Shown here: positions 17,884-25,783 of the stretch, one piece after another | Layout of the letters: every line of letters starts with the position of its first letter | Numbering within the stretch: the first letter of the stretch is position 1 | DNA from: an uncultured Bacteroidota bacterium | GTDB taxonomy: Bacteria; Bacteroidota; Bacteroidia; Flavobacteriales_D; Crocinitomicaceae | NCBI GenBank assembly: GCA_937899625.1 | Contig: CALCCB010000007.1 | Span: forward strand, 18,192-82,191 | Direction of reading: 5' to 3' | Length of the DNA stretch: 64,000 bases | Made by a program: the position numbers and the translations under genes | The notes under the pieces: model-generated | Databases searched by the model: none | Seen by the model: the letters and a program-made list of their open reading frames with translations, nothing else | What the model was told of the DNA's origin: nothing

Positions 17884-19632
17884 CTATTCTTTGATGAGGT
17901 GTTTGACCTTCCTATTTGTACCGTCGCTGATCTCAATAAGATAACTTCCAGCTCTCATATCGCTTAGATCGAGGACATATGAGCCATTTTCCAGTTTAAA
18001 TGTTTCGATCACTCTACCTGTCATGTCCATTAAGTTTCCTGCCAGGCCAATCCCCAGGTGAGCTGTTTGAATCGTACAAGACGTATTCGCCGGATTTGGG
18101 AAGACAATGAATGTGAAATCCTGAATGTCTGCAATTCCAAGATTTACGTTAAAGGCATTCGAAGTGTAAACACACCCAAAACTATCTGTCAATGTAACTG
18201 TATATGCACCCGGATCGGTGGCCACTATCGTATCATTTGCTGCACCTGCGATCTCATTACCGTTCAATGACCATTGGATTGAATAATCTACCTGTGAATT
18301 AATGATCACAAGAGAGGAGTTCGCAGATAATTGAATCGAAGGGGTATAATTCGGATTACAGTATACTGCTGTGATGGTATCGGAAAAACTAACACATCCG
18401 AATTCGTTAACTGCCACTACGTAATAAACTCCTGATTGAAAAACAGGGTGTTCATTGGATGTCGACCAACCGATGGGGCTACCATTGAAATACCATTGGT
18501 ATCCATATCCCAGGTCAGGAGTAGTCAAAACATTTGTAGTAGTGTTGTAGCTTACGACAGGTACTGGTGGATATCCATATACATGCACTGTATCTTCAGA
18601 AACAACCACTGGAGATGGGTTGATGGTTTGATTGGTTACTGTGTAATTGATGTTTGCACTTGATCCTGAATCACCTCCAGATGTGGCACAACCTGTACAT
18701 CCTGTCAGCATTACCGTATGTTGTCCCATATAGTCATCGGCACCCAACAAGACTTCTCCAAAGCTATCATCGGCTTCGTAAACATGAAGGGTGTATGTAT
18801 TGGCAGGGGCTAATAGTATACTGGTAGTCCAGCTTACCGGAGGATTTTGATCTCCTATTATACTGGAATTGTAAATTGGTGTGCCATTCTCTCTTAGCAC
18901 CCAATAGGTATCTGCATTGTCATACGAAGGAAAACCTGCACCGTAGTTTGTCATGGAATTAACTGTAATTCCTGTGAAGGTATAGACCTGAATTACGTCA
19001 AGATTGTCATAAGCTTCATAATGTACAACATAATCTCCGGGAGCAGTGTACACTTGTGGGGCAGGATTTTCAGAAGTTGAAATATTTCCGTTCCCAAAAT
19101 CCCATGAATAGGATAGCAGACCTGGGTTATTATTTTCGAATTCAACTGTAATCGGAGAGCACCCTGAAGCACCTATCATGGTAAAACCATCATTGGTTGT
19201 AGATACGTTACTAGGCAGTATTTCCATATAAATCTGGAAAACAAAGGGGTATCCAGAAACGACAGTAAGATCAGCAAGAACAGTTACATCGACCAGATAT
19301 TGACCTGCCAATAAAGGCGTTCCACTAATATTAACACAACCATATTGACTTACCTGAGGATTATAATTGCATCCGTTTGCGTCATTGTTACATTGCCAGG
19401 ATAGTCCAACTGGAAGCGCAACGGAAAGGATCTTGAAATTTGTGAAGTCATAACCTAATGTATCAAGCGGCATAACAAAGGTAATATCAGTATCATAGGG
19501 TTGACCGACATACCCTGTAGGCAGCGTGTCAGGATAAAGTCCAACTGCAGTCTGAGTATTGTCAATTGTGCAGATCTGACCCGTTAATTGAAAAAACGGG
19601 GTGAATAGCAGAAAAAGTAGTAGTTTTTTCAT
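17884..19632 (-). CDS. Secreted PKD protein with T9SS type A sorting domain
   Basis: A 582-residue exported protein (signal MKKLLLFLLFTPFFQLTGQ). An N-terminal Ig-like region contains Cys pairs (WQCNNDANGCNYN). A PKD domain follows at about residues 154-225 (SYSWDFGNGN). The middle holds strand-rich modules with Cys pairs and the repeated pattern VYGYPP...YQWYFNG / YSIQWSLNG, then a type A sorting domain in the last ~75 residues (FIVFPNPANTSCTIQ, DMTGRVIE, AGSYLIEISDG, KHLIKE). The C-terminal domain would direct T9SS export and cell-surface anchoring. The gene is monocistronic, with a -7 element upstream and a terminator downstream. The ligand or substrate is not identifiable. Confidence 0.9.
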   Translation of the reverse strand: MKKLLLFLLFTPFFQLTGQICTIDNTQTAVGLYPDTLPTGYVGQPYDTDITFVMPLDTLGYDFTNFKILSVALPVGLSWQCNNDANGCNYNPQVSQYGCVNISGTPLLAGQYLVDVTVLADLTVVSGYPFVFQIYMEILPSNVSTTNDGFTMIGASGCSPITVEFENNNPGLLSYSWDFGNGNISTSENPAPQVYTAPGDYVVHYEAYDNLDVIQVYTFTGITVNSMTNYGAGFPSYDNADTYWVLRENGTPIYNSSIIGDQNPPVSWTTSILLAPANTYTLHVYEADDSFGEVLLGADDYMGQHTVMLTGCTGCATSGGDSGSSANINYTVTNQTINPSPVVVSEDTVHVYGYPPVPVVSYNTTTNVLTTPDLGYGYQWYFNGSPIGWSTSNEHPVFQSGVYYVVAVNEFGCVSFSDTITAVYCNPNYTPSIQLSANSSLVIINSQVDYSIQWSLNGNEIAGAANDTIVATDPGAYTVTLTDSFGCVYTSNAFNVNLGIADIQDFTFIVFPNPANTSCTIQTAHLGIGLAGNLMDMTGRVIETFKLENGSYVLDLSDMRAGSYLIEISDGTNRKVKHLIKE

Positions 19633-19656
19633 GGTGTTTCAATGTTGTTTCGTTGC

Positions 19657-19664
19657 CAAATGTA
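19657..19664 (-). promoter_or_regulatory. -7 promoter element of the T9SS type A gene
   Basis: Minus-strand TACATTTG, an exact TAnnTTTG match, 24 bases before the ATG at 19632. No clear -33 TTG at the standard spacing. Confidence 0.4.
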
Positions 19665-19719
19665 CGTGAAAACGCTTGAATCAGGATATGGAGAACAATA
19701 TTTTCAGTTTTTTTTGCGG

Positions 19720-19750
19720 TTGTTCTTTCCATTGTTTTTTGCTAATTTTG
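19720..19750 (+). promoter_or_regulatory. Promoter of the superoxide dismutase gene
   Basis: TTG at 19720-19722, exactly 20 bases, then TAATTTTG at 19743-19750: a full Bacteroidota -33/-7 promoter. The expected start of transcription is near 19754, giving a leader of about 26 bases before the ATG at 19780. Confidence 0.7.
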
Positions 19751-19779
19751 ATTCATTATAAATAACAAAAATCAATATT

Positions 19780-20379
19780 ATGGCATTCGAATTACCAAAT
19801 CTACCATACGCATATGATGCGTTGGAACCGTACATTGATGCAAGAACAATGGAGATCCATCATACTAAGCACCATAATGCATATACAACAAACTTAAATG
19901 CTGCTATTGCAGGTACTGATCTTGAAGGAAAAACAATTGAGGAAATCATGTTGGCATGTAAGGATAAGCCTGCAGTTCGTAACAACGGAGGTGGTTTCTG
20001 GAATCACTGTTTATTCTGGGAAGTAATGGGACCAAATAAAGGAGGTCTTCCTACAGGAGATCTTGCAGCAGCGATCAACGAGGCTTTTGGATCATTTGAC
20101 AGTTTCAAAGAAGAATTTTCAAAAGCAGCTGCTACTCGATTTGGTTCAGGATGGGCTTGGCTGTGTGTAACAAACGGAAAATTGGAAGTTTGTTCAACGC
20201 CGAATCAGGATAATCCGCTAATGGGAGAAGGTTGTCAAGGTGCTCCAATTCTTGGACTTGACGTTTGGGAACATGCATACTATTTGTTGTACCAGAACAG
20301 AAGACCTGACTATGTAAATGCTTTCTTCAATGTTATCAACTGGGATGTTGTAGCAAAGAAATACGCTGACGCGAAATAA
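19780..20379 (+). CDS. sodB: Superoxide dismutase (Fe/Mn type)
   Basis: A 199-residue enzyme of the Fe/Mn superoxide dismutase family that converts superoxide to hydrogen peroxide and oxygen in the cytoplasm. Metal ligands are visible: His in [17 protein letters not shown], His in [13 protein letters not shown], and Asp plus His in [20 protein letters not shown]. The absence of a signal peptide and the length match the usual bacterial enzyme. Residues around the second ligand ([11 protein letters not shown], with W) do not let me choose iron or manganese securely; many Bacteroidota enzymes are cambialistic. It stands alone, with a clear promoter (TTG-N20-TAATTTTG) and a terminator. Confidence 0.95.
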   Translation: MAFELPNLPYAYDALEPYIDARTMEIHHTKHHNAYTTNLNAAIAGTDLEGKTIEEIMLACKDKPAVRNNGGGFWNHCLFWEVMGPNKGGLPTGDLAAAINEAFGSFDSFKEEFSKAAATRFGSGWAWLCVTNGKLEVCSTPNQDNPLMGEGCQGAPILGLDVWEHAYYLLYQNRRPDYVNAFFNVINWDVVAKKYADAK

Positions 20380-20396
20380 GAATTACTTTTTATTTG

Positions 20397-20425
20397 AAAA
20401 GGGGAGTGAAAGCTTCCCTTTTTTA
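20397..20425. terminator. Terminator after sodB
   Basis: AAGGGGAG pairs with CTTCCCTT (one G-T wobble) across a six-base loop, flanked by an A-run and a T-run; it also can serve the convergent nifU gene. Confidence 0.8.
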
Positions 20426-20426
20426 T

Positions 20427-20696
20427 TTAAAGGTTTCGTTCAAAATCAGGCATATTTACCGCTTCCACTGCTTTCACTTCTGGAGCTACTTTCTTTACAG
20501 CTTCTTCCAGTCCTGCTTTGAGGGTCATAAGGCTCATTGAGCAATCGCTACAAGCTCCAAGTAATCTCACCTTTACAATAGCCTCATCGGTAATTTCAAC
20601 CAGCTCCATGTCTCCTCCATCTGCGTGTAAGAACGGTCTGAGCTGCTCCAATGATGAATTGATCTTCTCTGCTAAATCCTCTTTATTAATGCTCAT
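20427..20696 (-). CDS. NifU C-terminal domain iron-sulfur scaffold protein
   Basis: An 89-residue stand-alone NifU C-terminal (Nfu) domain. The signature LLGACSDCSMSLMTLKAGLE carries the CxxC that holds a transient 4Fe-4S cluster at the dimer interface; FLHADGGDMELVE near the N-terminus is also diagnostic. It would deliver iron-sulfur clusters to apo-proteins in the cytoplasm. It overlaps the mrp gene by four bases on the same strand, so scaffold and carrier ATPase are co-translated. The local gene group lacks SUF/ISC core genes, which must lie elsewhere. Confidence 0.93.
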   Translation of the reverse strand: MSINKEDLAEKINSSLEQLRPFLHADGGDMELVEITDEAIVKVRLLGACSDCSMSLMTLKAGLEEAVKKVAPEVKAVEAVNMPDFERNL

Positions 20697-21781
20697 TTCG
20701 TCGTTTGTAGATTTTTTGCATTGTTGATTTCTTCAACTTGCTTTACAAATTTATGAACTAATTCTTCAAAGGCCTCAGAAACAGGCGTTTTTTCTTGGAA
20801 TACAGCTGGTCGTCCAACATCACCTGACTCCCGAACACTTTGAACCAAAGGAACGTGACCAAGGAAAGGAACCTTCATGCCTTCAGCCAGATTCTTAGCA
20901 CCATCGCGGCCGAAAATGTAGTATTTATTTTCTGGTAACTCAGCAGGCGTGAACCATGCCATGTTTTCAACAAGTCCTACGATCGACACTTTCATACCAT
21001 CCATTTTAAACATGTTAATACCCCTTCTTGCATCTGCTAATGCCACTTCTTGTGGAGTACTCACTATGACAACTCCGTCAAGTGGAACAGTTTGAACTAA
21101 TGACAAATGGATATCACCAGTACCTGGAGGAAGATCGATCAGGAGATAATCGAGCTCACCCCAATAAGTATCGGTAAACATTTGAGTCAATGCTTTTGCC
21201 GCCATTGGACCTCTCCACACTACAGCGTTATCTTGATCAGTAAAGAATCCTATGGATAACAATTGGAGCCCCTGACTTTGAACAGGTACAATTTTATTTT
21301 CACCATCCAGTTCTTTCATTGATGGTCTTTCTCCGACCACATCAAACATAGTCGGCATGGATGGGCCATAGATATCGGCATCAATTATTCCGACAGAGTA
21401 GCCTGCTTTGACAAGACCACCGGCAAGGTTAGCTGTCACGGTAGATTTTCCTACCCCCCCTTTCCCTGACGCAATTGCAATAATGTTTTTGACTTCAGGT
21501 AAAATTTTTCGGTGAGCTTTTTTCGCTTCTGCCGGTATCGCTTTTACTGTCGATACTATCGAAATGTCCTTTCCAAAGACTCTTCTCAAATTAAATTCCA
21601 CAGCTTCCTGCATTCTTTTTCTGGCATGCAAAGCTGGATTTGAGACGTGAACGATAAGCTGAATTGAATTTTCTCCAATTTGAAGATCTTCAACAAGGTT
21701 AAGGGTAACGATATCTTTTTTCAGATCAGGTTCAAGAATCCCACCTAAAACCTCAAGCACATTTTCTCTGTTCAACTCCAT
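20693..21781 (-). CDS. Mrp/NBP35-family iron-sulfur carrier ATPase
   Basis: A 362-residue P-loop protein. The N-terminal ~85 residues form a MIP18/DUF59 domain (NVLEVLGGILEPDLKKDIV). The ATPase domain follows with ASGKGGVGKSTVTANLA (deviant Walker A with signature Lys, about residue 107), DADIYGPSMPTMFD (Walker A' switch) and DYLLIDLPPGTGD. It is thought to carry iron-sulfur clusters to target proteins. The C-terminal CxxC found in many Mrp/ApbC proteins is absent: the position after ENMAWF reads TPAELPENKYY. The upstream lipoprotein gene is 55 bases away, but a -7 element lies four bases before this ATG, so it probably has its own near-leaderless promoter. nifU overlaps its end. Confidence 0.93.
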   Translation of the reverse strand: MELNRENVLEVLGGILEPDLKKDIVTLNLVEDLQIGENSIQLIVHVSNPALHARKRMQEAVEFNLRRVFGKDISIVSTVKAIPAEAKKAHRKILPEVKNIIAIASGKGGVGKSTVTANLAGGLVKAGYSVGIIDADIYGPSMPTMFDVVGERPSMKELDGENKIVPVQSQGLQLLSIGFFTDQDNAVVWRGPMAAKALTQMFTDTYWGELDYLLIDLPPGTGDIHLSLVQTVPLDGVVIVSTPQEVALADARRGINMFKMDGMKVSIVGLVENMAWFTPAELPENKYYIFGRDGAKNLAEGMKVPFLGHVPLVQSVRESGDVGRPAVFQEKTPVSEAFEELVHKFVKQVEEINNAKNLQTTK

Positions 21782-21785
21782 GGAA

Positions 21786-21793
21786 CAAAATTA
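21786..21793 (-). promoter_or_regulatory. -7 promoter element of mrp-nifU
   Basis: Minus-strand TAATTTTG, exact TAnnTTTG, ending four bases before the ATG at 21781. A -33 TTG is not at the expected distance. Confidence 0.45.
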
Positions 21794-21836
21794 ATAATAG
21801 CTGATGGTTAAACCTAGATCAAAAGAAGAGTTGATC

Positions 21837-22457
21837 TTACTTTTGGATCGGTTTGAAAGATTTAATTGATTTTGCCATGAGCTCAATGATCACTTTTTCG
21901 TAACCTTCGTCTCGGCTTCGGAGCTCATAAGTAACTCCGTCTATCGTTTTTTGACCATAAACATGGTATGAACGATGTTCAACGCCTACTGATTTAGCGG
22001 CTTTTTTAGAACCCTTGACAAGCAGTGTTTGCTCGTAAAGAATAAGATCCTTTTCGTTGATCAAATAATTGATCTTCACAAAGTCATACTCTTTCAACTC
22101 TTTTTTCTTTACTTCGACAAGGTCATTGTAATCACCGTAGTCTTCAATGTGTAACTGAAAATTTGGTCCAACAAGGATATCCCATTTGAAGTCTCCGTCT
22201 GCGTGAATGATTTCCGGTTTAGTAGCTGCGCCAATGTTTGCCGTTTCATCTGGCAACATGATCATTGCGTTGATACCATTAGTCGAGAGTGATAAACCTT
22301 TGAAATCATAGTAATCCTCGTTAAGGGTAAATTCCTCTTTTTCCTCTGATTTTTCTTCACTTCCTCCGCAAGAAGAAAGCAGCGATAAACCCATAAATAA
22401 TGCTAGTGATACAGCTTTGAATGGGACAGTGAAAAAAGTATATTTCTTGGTGGCCAT
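21837..22457 (-). CDS. Lipoprotein of unknown function
   Basis: A 206-residue predicted lipoprotein: leader ending LFMGLSLLSSC (lipid Cys30), followed by a low-complexity Ser/Glu/Lys linker (GGSEEKSEEKEEFT). The mature part is a mixed alpha/beta domain with no recognisable catalytic motif; it contains NGINAMIMLPDETANIG, WDILVGPNFQLHIEDYGD and a C-terminal KVIIELMAKSIKSFKPIQ helix. I do not recognise the family; the pattern (a graded 'WDI.VGPNFQL.I.D' block) looks like a small conserved Bacteroidota lipoprotein. It is divergent from the MerR/B12 regulator gene, with about 97 bases between them, and mrp-nifU follows on the same strand. Confidence 0.7.
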   Translation of the reverse strand: MATKKYTFFTVPFKAVSLALFMGLSLLSSCGGSEEKSEEKEEFTLNEDYYDFKGLSLSTNGINAMIMLPDETANIGAATKPEIIHADGDFKWDILVGPNFQLHIEDYGDYNDLVEVKKKELKEYDFVKINYLINEKDLILYEQTLLVKGSKKAAKSVGVEHRSYHVYGQKTIDGVTYELRSRDEGYEKVIIELMAKSIKSFKPIQK

Positions 22458-22554
22458 TATGAAAATTACTTGATGTAAATATACACAATTTTAATTCGGT
22501 TTTGGAAACAAAATAGAGAGATCTTTGTTTATCGATTAGGATTTGATTAAAAGT

Positions 22555-23433
22555 ATGGCTGAGTACAAAATAAGTGATCTTGAAACTCTAACAGGGATCA
22601 AAGCACATACCATAAGAATATGGGAAAAACGATATGGTCTAATTAGTCCTGACCGCACTGAAACAAAGATCAGAATGTATTCTGATCAAGAACTTGTTCA
22701 ATTGCTGAATATAGCTCTTCTGAATAAACATGGTTACAAGATCTCTAAGATAGCCAACATGTCCTCTAGTACAATAGGAGAGCATGTTCAAAAACTTGAA
22801 TCTAACGATGATGAGGATGTGAGCATGGAAAGACTGATCCTCTCAATGGTAGAGATCGATGAATCACTTTTCTCTAAAACACTGAACTCTCTGATCGATA
22901 AAAAAGGTCTTGAAAAAACCTTTACTGAAACGATCATCCATTTTTTAGATCGAATAGGTATCATGTGGCAAGTTGGATCGATCACCCCAGCCCAAGAGCA
23001 TTTTATGTCAAATCTGATTCGACAAAAGGTGATTTCAGCGATTGATGCCTTAAGCGGCGAGAAAGCATCAAACCAAAGTGTTTTGCTCTATCTTCCTGAA
23101 CATGAATGGCACGAGTTGAGTCTGCTCTTTTATCAATTTGTTCTAAGAAAACGGGGTGTTAAGACGTACTATCTTGGACAAAGTGTTCCTTACGATTCTA
23201 TCATTTCTTGTTATCACCAATTGAAACCGGATCTGCTTGTAACATCTTGGTTAACTTCTGTTGATCCAACTTTTATGGTTCAATATTTCAAAAACTTAAA
23301 AAAGGATCTGGATAATGCTCCTATTCTTGTTGGGGGATTCCAAATGAATAAAAATCGTGAACTTATCGGTGATCTTGTGTCAGAGATCAAAACGATCGAA
23401 GACCTTATCAAGGGTGTTAGTCACCTAAAATAA
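22555..23433 (+). CDS. MerR-family regulator with B12-binding domain (CarH/LitR-like)
   Basis: A 292-residue regulator from the ATG at 22555 (MAEYKISDLETLTG). The N-terminal ~70 residues form a MerR helix-turn-helix (AHTIRIWEKRYGLISPDRTET). The C-terminal part resembles the CarH cobalamin photoreceptor: W138 followed by nine residues and E148-H149 (WQVGSITPAQEH), which is the W-x9-EH adenosylcobalamin-capping motif. Then follows the B12-fold with E-W-H186-E-L-S; the usual Gly of the D/E-x-H-x2-G motif is Ser. Relatives repress carotenoid genes in the dark and release DNA in light. The carotenoid operon here is ~28 kb away, so its target is not shown. It converges with the unknown gene downstream, overlapping by 17 bases. 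Confidence 0.85.
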   Translation: MAEYKISDLETLTGIKAHTIRIWEKRYGLISPDRTETKIRMYSDQELVQLLNIALLNKHGYKISKIANMSSSTIGEHVQKLESNDDEDVSMERLILSMVEIDESLFSKTLNSLIDKKGLEKTFTETIIHFLDRIGIMWQVGSITPAQEHFMSNLIRQKVISAIDALSGEKASNQSVLLYLPEHEWHELSLLFYQFVLRKRGVKTYYLGQSVPYDSIISCYHQLKPDLLVTSWLTSVDPTFMVQYFKNLKKDLDNAPILVGGFQMNKNRELIGDLVSEIKTIEDLIKGVSHLK

Positions 23434-23830
23434 CTCCCTTTTGACCTAATTCGGGAATAAGCTTCATTTTCTCTTTTGAAATGGTTTCTGGTAGGAAAAC
23501 GAACTTCTTATCATATAGATCATCGTTTACCCAAAAGCTAACCCAATATTCATTTGCAAGACCAAATACTTCTTCCATGATCGGTTCAATTTTAGCAGCC
23601 TCATTTGGAAGTAAAACCTCCAGAGAATGTCTTAAGGTTGAAGTTCTGATCTTTTCGCCTGTATTGACATTTTCTCCGTAACCTGTGCTATTAATAATAA
23701 TTCCTTCCATAATATCATCTCGCAGGTTCACTAAATAAGCATAATACATCGTCTCGTTAAGCTCATTTGTCTCCTCTACGATCGCTACAGCAACTTTCTC
23801 AACTTTTGGACCGGTTAAACCTTCTCGCAT
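23417..23830 (-). CDS. Conserved protein of unknown function
   Basis: A 137-residue soluble protein. It opens MREGLTGPKVEKVAVAIVEE and ends FVFLPETISKEKMKLIPELGQKGVILG, a pair of blocks I recognise from an uncharacterised family found across Bacteroidota; the middle includes TSTLRHSLEVLLP and NEYWVSFWVNDDLYDKKF. There is no signal peptide or catalytic motif. Some databases give such proteins a misleading 'phosphoribosylpyrophosphate synthetase' label; nothing here supports that. It is the last gene of an operon that runs from the phosphoglucose/phosphomannose isomerase gene through lipB and a serine hydrolase (10-base gap). Its 3' end overlaps that of the convergent MerR gene. Confidence 0.8.
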   Translation of the reverse strand: MREGLTGPKVEKVAVAIVEETNELNETMYYAYLVNLRDDIMEGIIINSTGYGENVNTGEKIRTSTLRHSLEVLLPNEAAKIEPIMEEVFGLANEYWVSFWVNDDLYDKKFVFLPETISKEKMKLIPELGQKGVILGD

Positions 23831-23840
23831 CGATTATTTT

Positions 23841-25091
23841 CTAGTGTGCCAGTCTCCTTCCGATCTTCAAATAGGTAAAGAGATCTTCAGGGTGACCGAC
23901 TTTGTTATTTAATTCGGATCTTTTTTCGGGTGAAACTTTCGTGTCTTCCGGGAACACAAAGTTATCCATTCGGTCCATTCCTAAACGCACGATCACTAAA
24001 TTTTCTTTTGGCAAGCTCATGATATACTGCCCCTTGATTCCTCTACAGTAGGCAATGTTTTCTATTGGATCTTTATAGATCCATATATGAAGACCATAGC
24101 GCTGATTTTTTATTCCTTCTTCCGTATCCATCGGAGCTAAACTTACCAATTCCTCCATGTACCATTCGGGAATTATCTGTCGACCATTCATTTTGCCTTT
24201 GTTCAGAATCAGCTTTCCCAGCTTACCGAAATCACGTGCAGTAGAGTAAAGACAGCAGAAAGCCTTTTCATCCCCGTTTTCTTCATCTAAGCTCCAGTAT
24301 GCTTCATGTTCAGCACCCATTGGTTTCCAGATTTTTTCCTGTAAATAGTCAGACAATCCCATGCCCGTAGCTTTTTCTACAATAAATCCGAGCACTTGAG
24401 AATTCCCACTTTGGTAGTTGAATAATTTGCCGGGTTCAGAGATTCTTTTTTGTCTGTGAACTAATCCATAAAGGTCAGACCCATAGTAAGATTCTGCGTT
24501 TTCGGATAAAGGGTCTTTGGAACTTTCTTTCCAGTCCAGGCCGGAAGCCATCAACAAAAGGTCTCTGATGGTAATTTTTTCTTTCCCATGTGTATTGAAT
24601 TCGGGAAGATAATTAACCGCGGGTTCATCCAAACTTTTGATCTTTCCTTCATCAATAGCGATACCGATCAATAAGGCAACAACCGTTTTTGCTGCGGAAA
24701 ATGAATTTGAAACTGTATTTGCATTATGTTCTTCCCAATAATTCTCAGCGATGAGACTATCTCCTCTAAATACAAGAAATGCTTTTGTTTTAAGTGACTT
24801 GAGAAAATTTAATTCTTCGTTACTCAGTTTATTTTGCTGGTTCTTGGATCGTATTTTCCAAGAATCAGGTTTTCCTGTTTGAATTGTTGTGTGGTAAAAC
24901 ACGTCAAGTTCGTATATCCCTGGACTACTTTGCCCCTTGAGGTAGGTGTTCGCAATTCCTTTGTACAAATAGAATCTTCCCGAAAGAATAATAAACAGAT
25001 TCAGAAGAATAAAAACAGCAAGAATAAGGAATATAAAACTCCTTACTATTCTTCGAGTCAATGATCTTTTTCGATTAGAATTGTTAGACAT
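23841..25091 (-). CDS. Membrane-anchored serine hydrolase (beta-lactamase/PBP4* fold)
   Basis: A 416-residue protein from the ATG at 25091. An N-terminal membrane anchor (about residues 18-42) precedes a class C beta-lactamase/S12 esterase-type domain. The nucleophile motif is S-x2-K in NSFSAAKTVVALLIG (about residue 135), a Tyr follows in NYQSGNSQ, and the third motif reads CRGIKGQYI rather than a clear HxG/KTG. Such proteins act as D-amino-acid peptidases or esterases in the periplasm; activity here is not provable. Its ATG overlaps the end of lipB by eight bases. The longer frame to 25115 would add eight residues inside lipB. Transcription is from the isomerase-lipB unit. Confidence 0.85.
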   Translation of the reverse strand: MSNNSNRKRSLTRRIVRSFIFLILAVFILLNLFIILSGRFYLYKGIANTYLKGQSSPGIYELDVFYHTTIQTGKPDSWKIRSKNQQNKLSNEELNFLKSLKTKAFLVFRGDSLIAENYWEEHNANTVSNSFSAAKTVVALLIGIAIDEGKIKSLDEPAVNYLPEFNTHGKEKITIRDLLLMASGLDWKESSKDPLSENAESYYGSDLYGLVHRQKRISEPGKLFNYQSGNSQVLGFIVEKATGMGLSDYLQEKIWKPMGAEHEAYWSLDEENGDEKAFCCLYSTARDFGKLGKLILNKGKMNGRQIIPEWYMEELVSLAPMDTEEGIKNQRYGLHIWIYKDPIENIAYCRGIKGQYIMSLPKENLVIVRLGMDRMDNFVFPEDTKVSPEKRSELNNKVGHPEDLFTYLKIGRRLAH

Positions 25092-25782
25092 ATGTGTAGT
25101 GGAATTGCTGAGCAAGATGATCTTTAAGAACTTTGGAGACTTCCTCTAAATCGATTGGTCTTCCCAACTCCCTTTGCATTGAAGTTACATCTTTATTGTC
25201 AATTCCACAAGGTATGATATGAGAAAAATAGTTCAGATCACTATTGATATTGAAACCTATGCCGTGCATTGTTACCCATCTCGAACTTTTTACCCCCATT
25301 GCACAGATCTTGCGTGCTTTATCAGTGTCGCCATCAATCCATACTCCTGTCAATCCTTCTACACGCTCTCCTGTAATTCCGAAATCCTTTAAAGTCAATA
25401 TTACGGCTTCTTCGAGATATCGCATGTACTTATGGATATCGGTAAAAAAATAATCCAGGTCAAAGATCGGATAAGCTACCAATTGGCCTGGGCCATGATA
25501 GGTAATGTCACCACCTCTGTTTATTTTATAAAAAGTAGCGTGTTGTTCAGAGAGTTGTTCTTCATTCAGTAGCAGATGATCCATACTTCCACTTTTACCT
25601 AGAGTATAGACATGAGGGTGCTCACAGAACAAAAGGTAATTCTTAGTGTGAAGACCGTCTTCACCATTACGAGCTCTGATTTTTAGTTCAATATTTTCTT
25701 TAAAAAGAGTTTCTTGTAGATCCCATGCCTCCTGGTAATCGATTAGGCCAAGATTTCTGAACTCGACAACTGGGTTATCCAT
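25084..25782 (-). CDS. lipB: Octanoyltransferase LipB
   Basis: A 232-residue octanoyl-[ACP]:protein N-octanoyltransferase, the first step of lipoic acid synthesis on apo-E2/GcvH domains. Diagnostic blocks: LLFCEHPHVYTLGKSG, RGGDITYHGPGQLVAYPI (substrate pocket), and GVKSSRWVTMHGIGFNIN, which holds the catalytic Lys and lies after the acyl-accepting Cys in KICAMGVK. It is in a minus-strand operon directly after the phosphoglucose/phosphomannose isomerase (one-base gap), and its stop overlaps the start of a serine hydrolase. Length and motif spacing are normal. The identification is firm. Confidence 0.95.
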   Translation of the reverse strand: MDNPVVEFRNLGLIDYQEAWDLQETLFKENIELKIRARNGEDGLHTKNYLLFCEHPHVYTLGKSGSMDHLLLNEEQLSEQHATFYKINRGGDITYHGPGQLVAYPIFDLDYFFTDIHKYMRYLEEAVILTLKDFGITGERVEGLTGVWIDGDTDKARKICAMGVKSSRWVTMHGIGFNINSDLNYFSHIIPCGIDNKDVTSMQRELGRPIDLEEVSKVLKDHLAQQFHYTYV

Positions 25783-25783
25783 A

